Shown here: positions 1-10,802 of the stretch, one piece after another
Layout: each line of letters opens with the position of its first letter
How positions within the stretch are numbered: position 1 is the stretch's first letter
Assembly (NCBI RefSeq): GCF_902148845.1
Contig: NC_043753.1
Span: 10,110,843-10,174,842, forward strand
DNA from: Salarias fasciatus
Lineage: Eukaryota; Chordata; Actinopteri; Blenniiformes; Blenniidae
DNA: 64,000 nucleotides
Reading direction: 5' to 3'
Notes under the pieces: model-generated
What the model saw: the letters and a program-made list of their open reading frames with translations, nothing else
Told to the model about the DNA's origin: nothing
Databases searched by the model: none
Made by a program: the position numbers and the translations under genes

Positions 1-850
1 GTGGTGCATGGATCTATATTTAGTTGCGTGCTCCTCCCTCGGAACTCATCGGGGAACGTTCCTCTTCCAGATCAGAAAGTGTGAAGCGGAGAAACGCCCT
101 CGCTTGAGAGCCTTGCTCTTGTCTTTCTGCCATTTTAAGTGGATGGGTTTTTTTTTTTTTTTTTTTGAAAACATCCACTCGTACCGGCCCCGTAAAGGGA
201 AATCATCACTGCTCCGTGTTTGTATCTGCAGGGACCTCCAAATGTTTTCACTATTGGAAAAAAAAAAAAAAGAGAGAGAGAGAGAAAAGTGCGGCTCTCC
301 TCCGGCTTCATATCTGACATCCTGCCACCGCCGCTTCACGTTGCGCGAAGCCCCGCGGGAGCCAATCACGCCGCAGCCCTTCAACGTCGGCCCGTAGCGC
401 GGGCGTCACGAGGTCTGCCAGATATGAGCTCTGAGACCGTCCGGGCCGCCCCAAACCCGGGAATCTGGGGGGAAATCATGTGTTGCGCTCGGCTGCCGCA
501 ACTTTTCGCTCATCCCGTCACCACACGCTGTTAGCTTCAAAGGGCCGCCGCTCCCCCGCCAAACCCCAAATCGCTCACAAAGAGGAGTGCGAGGAATTTC
601 AGAAGCTTCCGCATGTCTCAAACCATTTTTTTTTCTTCTCCTCTCTCTGCTTTGATGATGCCGCGTTGTGTGGGCTCTCCCCGCAGATCCCAGCCACAAA
701 AAGAGATGAAAAGGCAGAGAATGGCGCCGTTTTTCACCTGTTATGAGACCCTGAAATCAACACATGAATGCCTCTTACATAAATTACATTACTCACATTA
801 CATGTTTCATTTGGAACAATGATGGGGGAAAAAAAGCCTCTTTTCCACAT
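1..850. other. CpG-rich promoter-like patch with no recognised gene
   Basis: Positions about 300-560 are rich in CpG and contain a CCAAT box (CCAATC, 362-367), unlike the AT-rich DNA around them. Poly-T (about 148-166) and poly-A/GA (about 259-285) tracts lie just to the left. This looks like a CpG promoter or the edge of a first exon of a gene that runs out of the window, but I found no convincing coding exon with splice sites on either strand. The role is inferred from base composition only. Confidence 0.3.
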
Positions 851-3800
851 ACCTGTTCCTCCCCGACGTCATTTTCTTTACCATTATGGGTCATTTTACA
901 TCATTTTGGGTTTTGTCGCATCTTAAATCAGTCTGTTTGTTCATGTAAAGATGTTGTTGAGAATTCATTGATAGATTTTTGTCACAGTTGAGACTTTTTG
1001 CAGCCTTTTGACGTCATCCTGCATCTTCTTGATGTGTTTTTGTGCAATTTTGTTGATAATTTTCCAGTTTCTTGTGGTTGTTTTGATGCCAATTTCTTCA
1101 CATTGTGACGCCGTGTGCTCATTTTATATGACTTTTTGATTTTTGTAGGATTTATTGATCATTTTTGCCACTGTTTTAATACACTCTAGTTATTTGGTGC
1201 ATCGTTGGCTGGTATGCGTTTCATTTCACAGCAGCTTTCCCACATAAAAGTCTTCAGGGAAAAAAAAAAAACCAAACAGCGAATTTGTACAGTTCATCCT
1301 GATTTTACACCCAGAGAATCACCCACAGTTCCTTAACCGTCTCCATTTTCTCCATTACGGGTCATTTTTCATCATTTGGCATAAATTTCTATGTTCATTT
1401 TAATCACAGTTGAAACTTTTTACATCATTTTGTCGAAATTTTGAGTCATCTTACATTGTCTTCTTGGTATTTTATTTGTCACTTGTATTTATTTCTTGTA
1501 GTTATATCACTGGACACTGTTCTTTATTTGCTCATCTTATATCTTTTTGTGTTGTTGTATTAAGCAGCACATTTAGGGACTTTTTGTGGAGCTATTTTTT
1601 TTAATGAAGGTCTTGCCAATATCAATGGAGTTTGAGCCACTCAACATCTTTGTAATTTGTCATTAATTTCTCTTTGGTTTAATCTTTGTTTTGTTAATTT
1701 TGAGCTTGAGTTTGATTTGAACATATCTATGATTTTTCATGTTATTATAGTTGCATGTAATTAAATTTTGTCTGTTCAAATCTCTTTTGTGCTAGTTTGA
1801 TTGTCCACTTTTCCTTTATTTGCTGTGCTGGTCTTTACAATTCTCTCTATGATCAGTTTGAACAACATAATTACCACTTCTTGCATGTTTTAGTCGTCAT
1901 TTCTCTTTACGCCAATATCTGTCAAAGTTAGTAATTCTGTTTTGTTTGTTTTTTTAATGACTCCTTTTCTATCATTTTAGGTCTCTCTGTAGTCATTTTG
2001 ACTGTCATGTTTAATTTTATGCATTTTTTTCAGCTTTTTGTCGTCAGATCTGCTAATTTTCTCTCATAAATTACTCACTTCACATCTCTCTCTGCTTGTT
2101 TTGTGACCCGGCTCTCATTGTTGTGTCACTGTGGCGGCTTTGAGTGTCACAGCAGCCATTTATTTACTGACGTTTCCATGTATTTTCAGAGACGTACAGG
2201 CAGACGCGCACTCCCCGGTCTGCTGTGAAAGCCTGAACCCACACGGAGACCGTACGCCCCACATCCGAGCGTTCGGTCTCCCCTGCAGCTATGAAAGCCA
2301 TTACAGCCTCGCATTACATGTTTCATTTAGAACAATGTCACTAAAACTGGCTTCATTACCTGGTTTCACCGGCTGAGTGAACACTGCAGCAGCTCTAACG
2401 GTCTGCAACATGCCTCCTTATTTATTCACCACACATGGAGTGTTTTTTTTTTTTTTTTACTCCTTTAGGAGCCAAGTTGTACATTAACAGCTAATAACAG
2501 CTTGATAAGAAACACACGCTCTGGCGACGCCCGTTTTTATCTGCTACTTCAGCACAGCCGACACTTATTTGTTCCTCACACACACTTCAGGATTTTTGCT
2601 GACACAGTCAGAAGCTGGCATATGTTCATAACAACCTTTAACAAGCTGGCTGCTGTTGCTTCAGCCTCATTTTCCACATTTTTAGTGACTGTCTTTTTCA
2701 TTTTGTACGATTATTTGTACGAACATTCATTGTTTTATTCGTTTTCACAATTAGACTGACTTTATACATATATATTTCTTTATTTCATCAGACGTTTGTT
2801 ATAATTCTTGCATTTTTAACAGAAGTTCTGCTCTTTAGTAAGTCAAAAACATCACTATCCATGTTTCTTGTGCTCATATTTTGACTGTTTTGCCCTTATT
2901 TTATGTCACGTATTTAAACTCATTTTGATATTTGTTTTATATTTGGAAGGTCTGCCTTTTCATTGTCATTTTGTCACACACATTTGGTTGTTTTATGACT
3001 TAATGTTACCTTTTTGTCAATTTATAGTCTTTTTATGTAATTTTCATTTTACATTACTTCATGGTTGTTTTGTGCCCAATTGGTCATTTTTACTTTGTAG
3101 TCCATCTGAATTTATTCAATTTTGTTTATTAGTTTAGTTTTTTTGCAACTAATAATACAAATTCAGCTGCTCTGATGATTTGTTTGTCTCCTGGCAGTTA
3201 CCTCCGAACCTGAAATGTGCTGGGTTTGCCAAACACTTCATTTCTATGCATATTGTGGTTATTTCTACATTTTTAAATGCAGTTCATGTTTTTGCAAGTC
3301 CCTTTGGTAACCCTCTGTCTCTTTATGCTAATATTTTGACAATTTAGCCTCTCATCTTTTATAAGTCACATATTTAATCTTAGTTTGGTCATCTCATGCT
3401 TGTTCTTTGCTTCACAATAGAAATTTTTACACTGTGTGTAGAGATTCTGTGCATAAGTTTGGTTCATTTCTAACACCAATTTTGTTTCTCCCTTTAGACA
3501 TTTTATGCAAGTCTGCTTCATTTTTCTCTTTCTGTATTGGAGCTGTAGATCGTTCAGTTGATTTATCTCATAGAGGCCTGTTTTTCAGTTGTCTAAATGT
3601 ATTTCTTTGATTTTTTTTTTCCAGGGGAAATAATTCAGTGCATCAGTCACATTGAAAAACTGACATGATTAAAATCTTTCTCGAAAAAGAACGGGCAGCG
3701 TGGCAATTGGAGAAACAAAGTCAATTATTGTCACATTGAGGATTTCTCTTGTGGCCCACTCTTCATTTCATGGTGATCCTGCTCATTTTGTGCCACATGA

Positions 3801-4898
3801 GTGTCAGTCATCTCTACAGTGGTTTAGGCCTCGTTTATAGTCACTTTCTTTTACGTCCTGCAACTGCTAAAGCCAAAAGACTGCATCTGTCAGTAAAAAT
3901 TGTATTTTCCCCATTTTGTTCCTTGTTGGAAACTGGGCGAACACAAGTAACTCAACTTAACTTGATAATAAAACACCAAAATTCACCAAAATTCACTCCA
4001 GATCTAAGGCAATGAGACTTCATACCCATCTCAGTTCGTATGCAAGAAAAATTCTCAAAAGAAAACTGTTTAATTGATTTTTTTTTTTTTATTATCTGTA
4101 ATCACTGATTAGACCTTAAACCAGAGAGACTGTATTCAGAGCAAGTAAACAGTTCCACCTAGTGGAAAGATTTAGGAACTACACCACAAATTCAAGAACT
4201 CCAGAATGGACTGAAAAAGTTTGATAAATCTGTGTTTATTCGATTAAAACATCGTGAACAAAGTGATTGCAGCAAATGCAGCCAAATCAAGTGGAATATT
4301 TTAAGTGAACATTGTTGTTTTAAGAAAAAAAGTGCTTCCGTTCACTTCTTTGAACTGTGCTCTTGTGTCAATCAGCATCGTGTGTCTTTTGTACGACTTC
4401 CTGCAGAGACAAAGACACAAGATTTCAGCTATTTAGAAAACTGTGCACAAGATAATCTTTTAACTCATACTTGAAAAAGCTAAACTCTGATATTTCGGAA
4501 CTGAAGTGTCAGAAATTGGCTTTTTACAAGTGAAACTGGCTGTGAAAGCAGCTGGAAAAAACTCACACCACAGTATTGTCTCCAATGACATTGTTACATT
4601 TATTTTCCATCATTCTGGAGGGTTGTTTTTAGGCTTATAAATGGTTGTTCTTTAGTAGGTCTTTTGTAAATGCTTGCATTTAATTCTGATGGATTTTTGT
4701 CACAGTTGCATCCCTCTGAAGCCATTCTGCATCTGATTGTTAGGTTTTCAGTTCAGAAACCGAAAAACAATCCAGATATTGCAGAGATTTGTCACACTGA
4801 CATAAAATGTCTGATCACAGTCTTCTATAAAAGAATCACATCAAAGTATTTCAGCCATCTGCATTATTTTATGAGAGATTTAAATTACTTTAAGTTGA
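850..4898. repeat. T-rich field of decayed tandem/dispersed repeats, no gene
   Basis: The + strand is strongly T-rich and is built from phrases resembling 'gtcattttacatcatttt' and 'gatttttgtcacagttg'. Some phrases recur recognisably. 882-910 resembles 1352-1379. About 966-1000 resembles 1400-1425 and 4688-4708. A 26-bp stretch at 796-821 recurs at 2312-2337 with one mismatch. Many short open frames exist on the + strand, but they are low-complexity and lack family motifs. The right end (about 4600-4900) probably overlaps the 3' UTR of the minus-strand buc-like gene. Confidence 0.5.
4599..4604 (-). terminator. Candidate poly(A) signal of the buc-like gene
   Basis: AATAAA on the minus strand (TTTATT on +) lies about 300 bp beyond the predicted stop codon (4900-4902). 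It would give a short 3' UTR. It is assigned by position only. Confidence 0.4.
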
Positions 4899-4899
4899 A

Positions 4900-7800
4900 C
4901 TAGTGCAACATCTGAATCAAACCTTGTGATGGTGGTTGTGAACTCCTGTGGATTAAAAGTTGTGATCTTGCGTCGTTCTTCAAGCCGCTAACATCCTCGC
5001 TCGACATCACCGCCTTCCACGACCGCTCTGTGTGCAAAGAAAGACAAGTGGAGAAATGACCACAATGACTCCAAAACAATCCATAGTGAATGACTAGAAA
5101 AGAACAAACTAAAAAAAAAAAATCAGGCGAGTGGAGTAAGAAGCCACTAAATCATAAAAGAGCATGGAAACCAAACGACCACCATGTCCACAGAGCCCAA
5201 AACAGGAAAAATAACGATGAAAAAGTGCCTGAAAAGCAGCAAAACCTTAAAAATGACTCACAAAAGTCACCCTGTGTCTGTGTATTTATATTTAAATGTA
5301 TATTTTGTCACCCGTTTGCCACCGCTGTTTCACATAAACTTGGTTCCGTCGCTGGTTCTGAAGGGGAGCGGGCACAGTGCAGTTCTCGTCCATCTCTGGG
5401 ACGGCGGCGCCGTGCGGACAGTGGCACAGTCTCTCCCAGGCAGCGGGCTGATGCGGCGCTTCGCCGTGCAGGCAGTTCTTCTCCCTCAGCTTCTGGCTGA
5501 CGGGCGCCGGGTGTCCCTCCACGTTCTGTCTGGACAGAAGCGGCCTCTTGAGCTCCGCCGGTCTGCGGGATTCGTTGGCGTCCAGAAACTTCGGACCCGC
5601 GCGACGCCTGCTGTTCTCAGAAGACTCTCCCTCGGTGTCGAGGGCGGAGCCTCTCCTCGTCGGCTGCTGCTGCTTGTTGGGGTGAGGCTTACACGTCTGG
5701 GAGACTCCGTCGTTCCTCTGCTGGAAGGGAACGGCTTTTCTTTTCAAGCTCTGGCCATCGAGTCCTGCTCCAGCTGAGGCACAGACGCCGTGTTTTTCCA
5801 CGCACCTGGAACAAAGCTGATCTCTTCTTGAGATATAAGTGTTGCGGATGTTCTCGTTGAAGCTCCTGTTGAGGCAGTACTCTTGGTCAGAGAGGCTCCA
5901 GTGGTCTGCTTTACCTTTGGGTTTGTACCGGTCCTTCAGCTTTCGAACGCCGGGCGGGTCTTTGTGCTCCATGTCCAGTTTCCTCCTCCTGGTTGGCACG
6001 TCTAAACCCGAGCTGCTCTCGGCTCTGTGCCTCTTCTCGGGAGCCTGAGGCACCCTGCTGAGGAGGTACACGTTATCGAAGTCGGAGAACCAGCTGGTGG
6101 AGGGGAGATAGGCGGGGAGCGATTCGAAGGAGGTGTCCTGATGGTCTGATCGGATGCTGGAGTCTCGTCTGTGTTGGTTCCTTTCCACCTTTAAAGGCGA
6201 ATCGGGTCCAACAGTCTCTGCTGTGCGTCTCTCTTCAGCCACATCTTCAGAAAGACCCATCGAAGGGTACACATCTGTCATCGCCTCATCGCCGACAGTC
6301 TCCACGGAGGAGATCTGGTCCTCCTCTTCATCCTCTTCCACAGGAGGGGTGTCCGTAACCTCTTCCGTAACAACATCCTCTCTGAACATCAGCGTCTCAG
6401 CTTCAGCTGAGGGAACCAGCGTTTCGTCATGAGAGCCACCGGAAACGTTTTGGATCTGGGATTCAGGAGACTGGATCAAAGTCTCCTCAGTGGACCAAAC
6501 ACTGGACTCCATCTTTCTCAGCTCATCCAGATACTTCGCATCGAATGGCAGGTGGACAACTTTGAGGTTGAAATCATTGGAGGTTAAACCCTGCTCTTTA
6601 TCACTTGTCGGTGAGACTACCTTATTACTAGTACCTTCTTGAGACTCGTGCCCAAACGACTCCGTCCGGTTCCTCAAATCCTCCAGGGCAGCAGGGATCT
6701 TCTCCCCCAGCGTCCCGCCCATCAGGATGTCAGGGCAGACCTGCAGTGCCTGCGTGGCCTGGTCCACGGGGACGCTCGAGACGTCCTCCTGCAGGTCACG
6801 CCTCCGGAGGACGGAGCTGCACTCGATCACGCCTTCAGAAAAGCCAGGGGACACTTCCGCAGCCTCTCGAGCGTGCAGCAGATGCAGCCCCACTGGCGTG
6901 GCGCAGCACTCGATCCGCACCTCCTCCGTTTGAATCGTGAAGCTGCCGTTTGACGGAGTCGGACTGGTGGAGGGGGCCATCGAGCCCCGGACCTCAGGGG
7001 AAGGATCCACCTTCTGCGGGGTAGAAACGGCAGACGGCAGCTCACTGGAGGGAGCGGCACCAGCATGGACTTCAGAGCTACTCGGGCCGCTGGTCCTCTG
7101 GGGGACGAGGGGCTCGGTTTGAACCTGTGAGGTGGTCATTTCTCTGGGCTGGGAGTTGTGTTGGTAGCGGAACCTGCGGGAGTGGTAGGCCATGGTCTGG
7201 TAATACTGGGGGTTGAGCAAGCGTCGGTAGTCCACCAGGTGCAGGTGGGTATGGGGGACAACGAAGCTGGGCGGCTCCACGTAAGGGTTTGGTTGGTAGT
7301 GAGGCATCATTGGCACGCCATAACCTGCAACACAAGATGTTATTAAAAACTGTCAGTTTCTACATCAAACAATGTCAAACTACACTCGTGCGATCAACTG
7401 ACTTCAGGTAGGGAACTCAAGCAGCGGTGGCTGTGCAGTCACATGATCACCATCAATCAGGACACGTTAGGTCAGATATCTTTATGCTGTTTTTTTTTTT
7501 TTTTTTTTTATTACATTTATGTCCAAGAAAGTGACAGTATAGAACAAGGCTGTTAAGAATGACTGATGTTTCAAATTTCAAAAGAATAATTAGTTCAGAA
7601 AATAATTTTATCAGTTTTTTTTTTCTTTAATCAATTGCTAAATATTTCAAGCGATGCTATCTGAATTTCAGGTGACCCCACCTGAGCTTGTGACCCCAAG
7701 GTTAAAAAACACTGGTGTGGTGTCTTTAGACTTCAGAGCATTGCAAGAGCGTATGGTTCATTTAGGTTCATCAAGGCTTTAGTTTATATATGTCTTCTCT

Positions 7801-8405
7801 TCAGAGAAGTAGGCTTTTGCAATTAAAAAAAAAAAAAACGTGACCTACCACCACAATCGGATGACATCCCTGATGAAGATGGGATAATTCAATCAAAACA
7901 TGTCAAAAACCTCTTTGCTCAAAGAGAAGAAACAGAAGAGTTGGGCAGGGTTTTTTTTTTTTTTTTTGGGTCCATTTGTGGCTCGATTACAAACCAAACC
8001 ATTATAAAATTGATAGTCAATTAAAATTAGTTAAACAACTTACTTTAGTTCTCCTGGCAGAAATCTTCCTGGTTGAAGTGAAGTCAGAGGGACTTTCAGT
8101 GTGAAAATTTCTTAAATAGCTATAGGTTGTTTTAGTGGATATTTCAGGGTAGTTTGCACTAGAAGGTATAATTAAAATGTGTTCTTGTTGAGACCGTTCT
8201 CATTTTCTCCATTCATTTTTTGGCTTTTCTAAAAGGCTTTTTCAAAACTTTGCACCACAACAGAAATACACGTAGAATTAAAAAAAGTTATTTAGACACT
8301 AAGTGAAAAATAAGATTAAAACATGAATTAAATAAAAACAAAAAGATAAAAACTTTTGCGCAACCAAACATAAGCGGAAGTTTCAACAAGAGTGCTGGCA
8401 GCAGG

Positions 8406-8496
<91 letters not shown>

Positions 8497-8973
8497 CAAA
8501 TAGTGCTTCCTAGATTTGCGTTAATTAATCCAGAGATTTTAATAAACAGAGAAAAAATGAAATAGTATTTAATTAAAATAATTTCCGCATTAACAATATG
8601 GAGTTAAAATAAAAGGAGCCTGATTAAAAACGGGAAATTATGCATTTAAATCCAAAACTTACACAATGCGAGCTGCAAGAAAAAAAAATAGGAATCGTGT
8701 ACCTAACCCGGGGTATCCGAAGTAGGGGTTGAAGGTCATCGGCATGTGCATGTGGAGCGGCCACTGCAGACCCTGCACGGGCACGTAGGCCTGCTGCGGC
8801 TGCACGTAGAAGAACGGCTTGCTGTGCTGCTGCGGCTGCTGGGAACCCGACGCTCCCGAAGGCCCCGGGCCCGGCTGCTGGGGCCCCGGAGCCGCATGAG
8901 TTCCGGCCTGCAGGTCCGGACCTCGTGGGCCCAGACCGCGAGTTTGCTGTGAAGTACAGGTGGCTGCCTCCAT
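4900..8973 (-). CDS. Bucky ball-like (Velo1/Buc family) germ-plasm organiser paralogue
   Basis: Predicted exons: 8973-8703, 7324-5312, 5027-4900, giving about 803 aa. Bucky ball/Velo1 proteins are disordered, self-assembling scaffolds that form the Balbiani body and germ plasm in oocytes. The N-terminus carries the family signature in order: SKPFFYVQPQQAY (about residues 51-63), HLVDYRRLLNPQYY (about 120-133), then TSQVQTEP. The same three blocks occur in the buc gene 2 kb away. The rest is low-complexity, rich in Ser/Pro/Glu, with an acidic middle. The large exon alone would read to a stop at 5292. I prefer a splice at ACG G|gtgaca (5312) to a terminal exon encoding ERSWKAVMSSED, because it matches the RWKVMYRPRDED end of the neighbour. 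That final junction is inferred. The start is the first in-frame Met of exon 1. An upstream noncoding exon is likely, since an acceptor-like cag precedes it. It is more diverged than the neighbour and may have a changed role. Confidence 0.82.
8407..8494. repeat. (AC)44 microsatellite in the buc-like intron
   Basis: A pure dinucleotide run of about 88 nt lies in the first intron of the buc-like gene (7325-8702). It reads (GT)n in the transcript sense. Apparent ORFs of alternating Cys-Val or Thr-His here are artefacts. Confidence 0.95.
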
Positions 8974-9039
8974 AAATCTGCACACAGAGAGGAAAGTTAC
9001 TGTTTTCTTTGCGTTTTCTCGACGATAGAAGGGAAAGAC

Positions 9040-9220
9040 GCGCACCTGCACGCCAACAAGAAGCACTCGGAAACCTCGACAGGTTTTTCCGAAGGCTTTA
9101 AATTACAGAGGATTGAAACGATGCGCTGATTGGCTGACTCCGTTGTCCAGTCAGATTTCAAAGCCAAACAGGTGTCTGTTTTCAATTAGGACCCGCCCCC
9201 CATCAACTCACCTGTTAACC
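9040..9220 (-). promoter_or_regulatory. Candidate promoter of the buc-like gene with three E-boxes and a CCAAT box
   Basis: Upstream of the start codon at 8973 lie E-boxes of the CAGGTG/CACCTG type at 9043-9048, 9169-9174 and 9209-9214. A minus-strand CCAAT (AGCCAATCAG, about 9126-9135) is also present. FIGLA, an oocyte bHLH factor, is known to use E-boxes of this kind in egg-specific genes. The buc promoter has the same type. Function is inferred. Confidence 0.4.
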
Positions 9221-10433
9221 AACGCGTCAATGGTAATACGCCATAACTAGCAATGTTTGTTAAAAAAACAAAAAACAAAAAACAAGTAATATTCCTATCT
9301 GTACATGACTTTGCTAAACTAGAATTACCTTTATATTATTTATAGTAATATATTTGATGTTTATTTAGAATGTTTTATGGACCACTTTTTGTGTTGCTTT
9401 CTCTTTTGAGTTTTTTTTCCTTCTTGTGTTTAATTTCCAAATATGAGCTAGGAATTAAGAAAGTCAACTTTTTCACTGGGTGAAATTCATCCGACCAATA
9501 AACCGGGAACTTGCAGGACATTCATAAGTCACCGAGCAACTTCAAACAAGGTGAAATGCACCCAATTTTAGCGCATTCACATATACCTGGGAAGTACATA
9601 TACAAGAGAACAAACGTGCCTGCTTTCCAAACTGCCATTGTGACCCCAAGTAAATTTTGGGAAAAATCAATGGACTGGACAAAGTTCAAAAATTAACTTA
9701 TCAAAACTCAGAAGTGCTTAATTGGACTGATTGAGCAGAATATAATGCAGTCATTCTTGCAAAGCCGCACTGTGGGTCCTGCATGCCCTTGACCTTCAGT
9801 CACTTCCCACTGCCCGTGAGAGATGGGTTGAATTTAGAGAACAAATTTCACTGTATGCAACAAAAAGTTTTATTCCCTTAAGAAAACCAATTTTCCCACA
9901 TCAAATCTAGTGTCTTGTTCAAAAGTTTTTCCCACATAGGCCTATGTGATGAACATCACTTTCCATTTTTAATTTTGCAGAAATCTATCAGAAAGTTTAG
10001 AGCTCACTAAAGTCACTGGGACCATTTCCAAGTGAGAAACTTGCTTACAGACGTGTTGGGAACATGTTTAAAAACAATCATGCACACAATGCAAGAAATG
10101 CAACATGGCCATATATTAATTTGCCCAAGTGAGGAATAAAGTATATTTCAATTAGTGACTTCAACTGATGAAGCAGCAATTTTGCAGATTCAGTTCCAGA
10201 AATGTGAGATTACCGTGTGTGGGGGGGGAATAAACATGTTTGAGTCCAGAGGTGTTTCTGTCAAAATCACAAAAAAAAAACATGAAATCAGGCTGTAAAC
10301 TATGAGCAAGAACTTACTTCAAATCGTTCAGAATGGAGAGATATACAAGTTATGCCAGAGGAAAACATTTTGGATGCACTTTACTCAAATCAAATAGAAG
10401 AAAAGACAGCACAAGCTTAAATAATGACAACAT
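9221..10433. other. Spacer between the two buc genes, no gene seen
   Basis: AT-rich unique-looking DNA with short A and T runs. Open frames are short and without recognisable motifs or codon bias. A (G)9 run lies near 10220. I see no element with clear termini. Confidence 0.6.
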
Positions 10434-10439
10434 TTTATT
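10434..10439 (-). terminator. buc: Poly(A) signal of buc
   Basis: AATAAA on the minus strand (TTTATT on +) lies about 365 bp past the predicted buc stop codon (10803-10805), a normal distance for a 3' UTR. Confidence 0.5.
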
Positions 10440-10802
10440 GGACTGGCCCCAAGCAGTGGTTCACCATCAGTTGCACAACTTTTCAGCCCATTTTGTTAAT
10501 TTGTGAAATCCATCAATCCTGATTAGTGCAAAGCTGTGAAACTGCAGAAACCCTTTACCAATAGCTTTTTTTTTTTTTTTTTTTAAATTTTCACCATGAA
10601 GAGGCCACGTGCAGTGCTTTTCACCAAGTGCTCCAAATCTCTTCTTCATCTCTGAACATTTACACCATCGTGTGGGGACCTGCAGGAAGAAAATGCATAT
10701 TCTTTTTAAAAAAAATACAATGTGGGGGTGGGACCAACAAGTGAAAGTAATTTTGACATACAGTTCAACCTGAATTCTTCAAAAATCAGACATGGGAAGC
10801 CA

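Noticed and set aside
5184-5777. 197-codon + strand frame opposite the buc-like gene
   Set aside because: It is antisense to the C-terminal half of the large buc-like exon and has no start context or motifs of its own.
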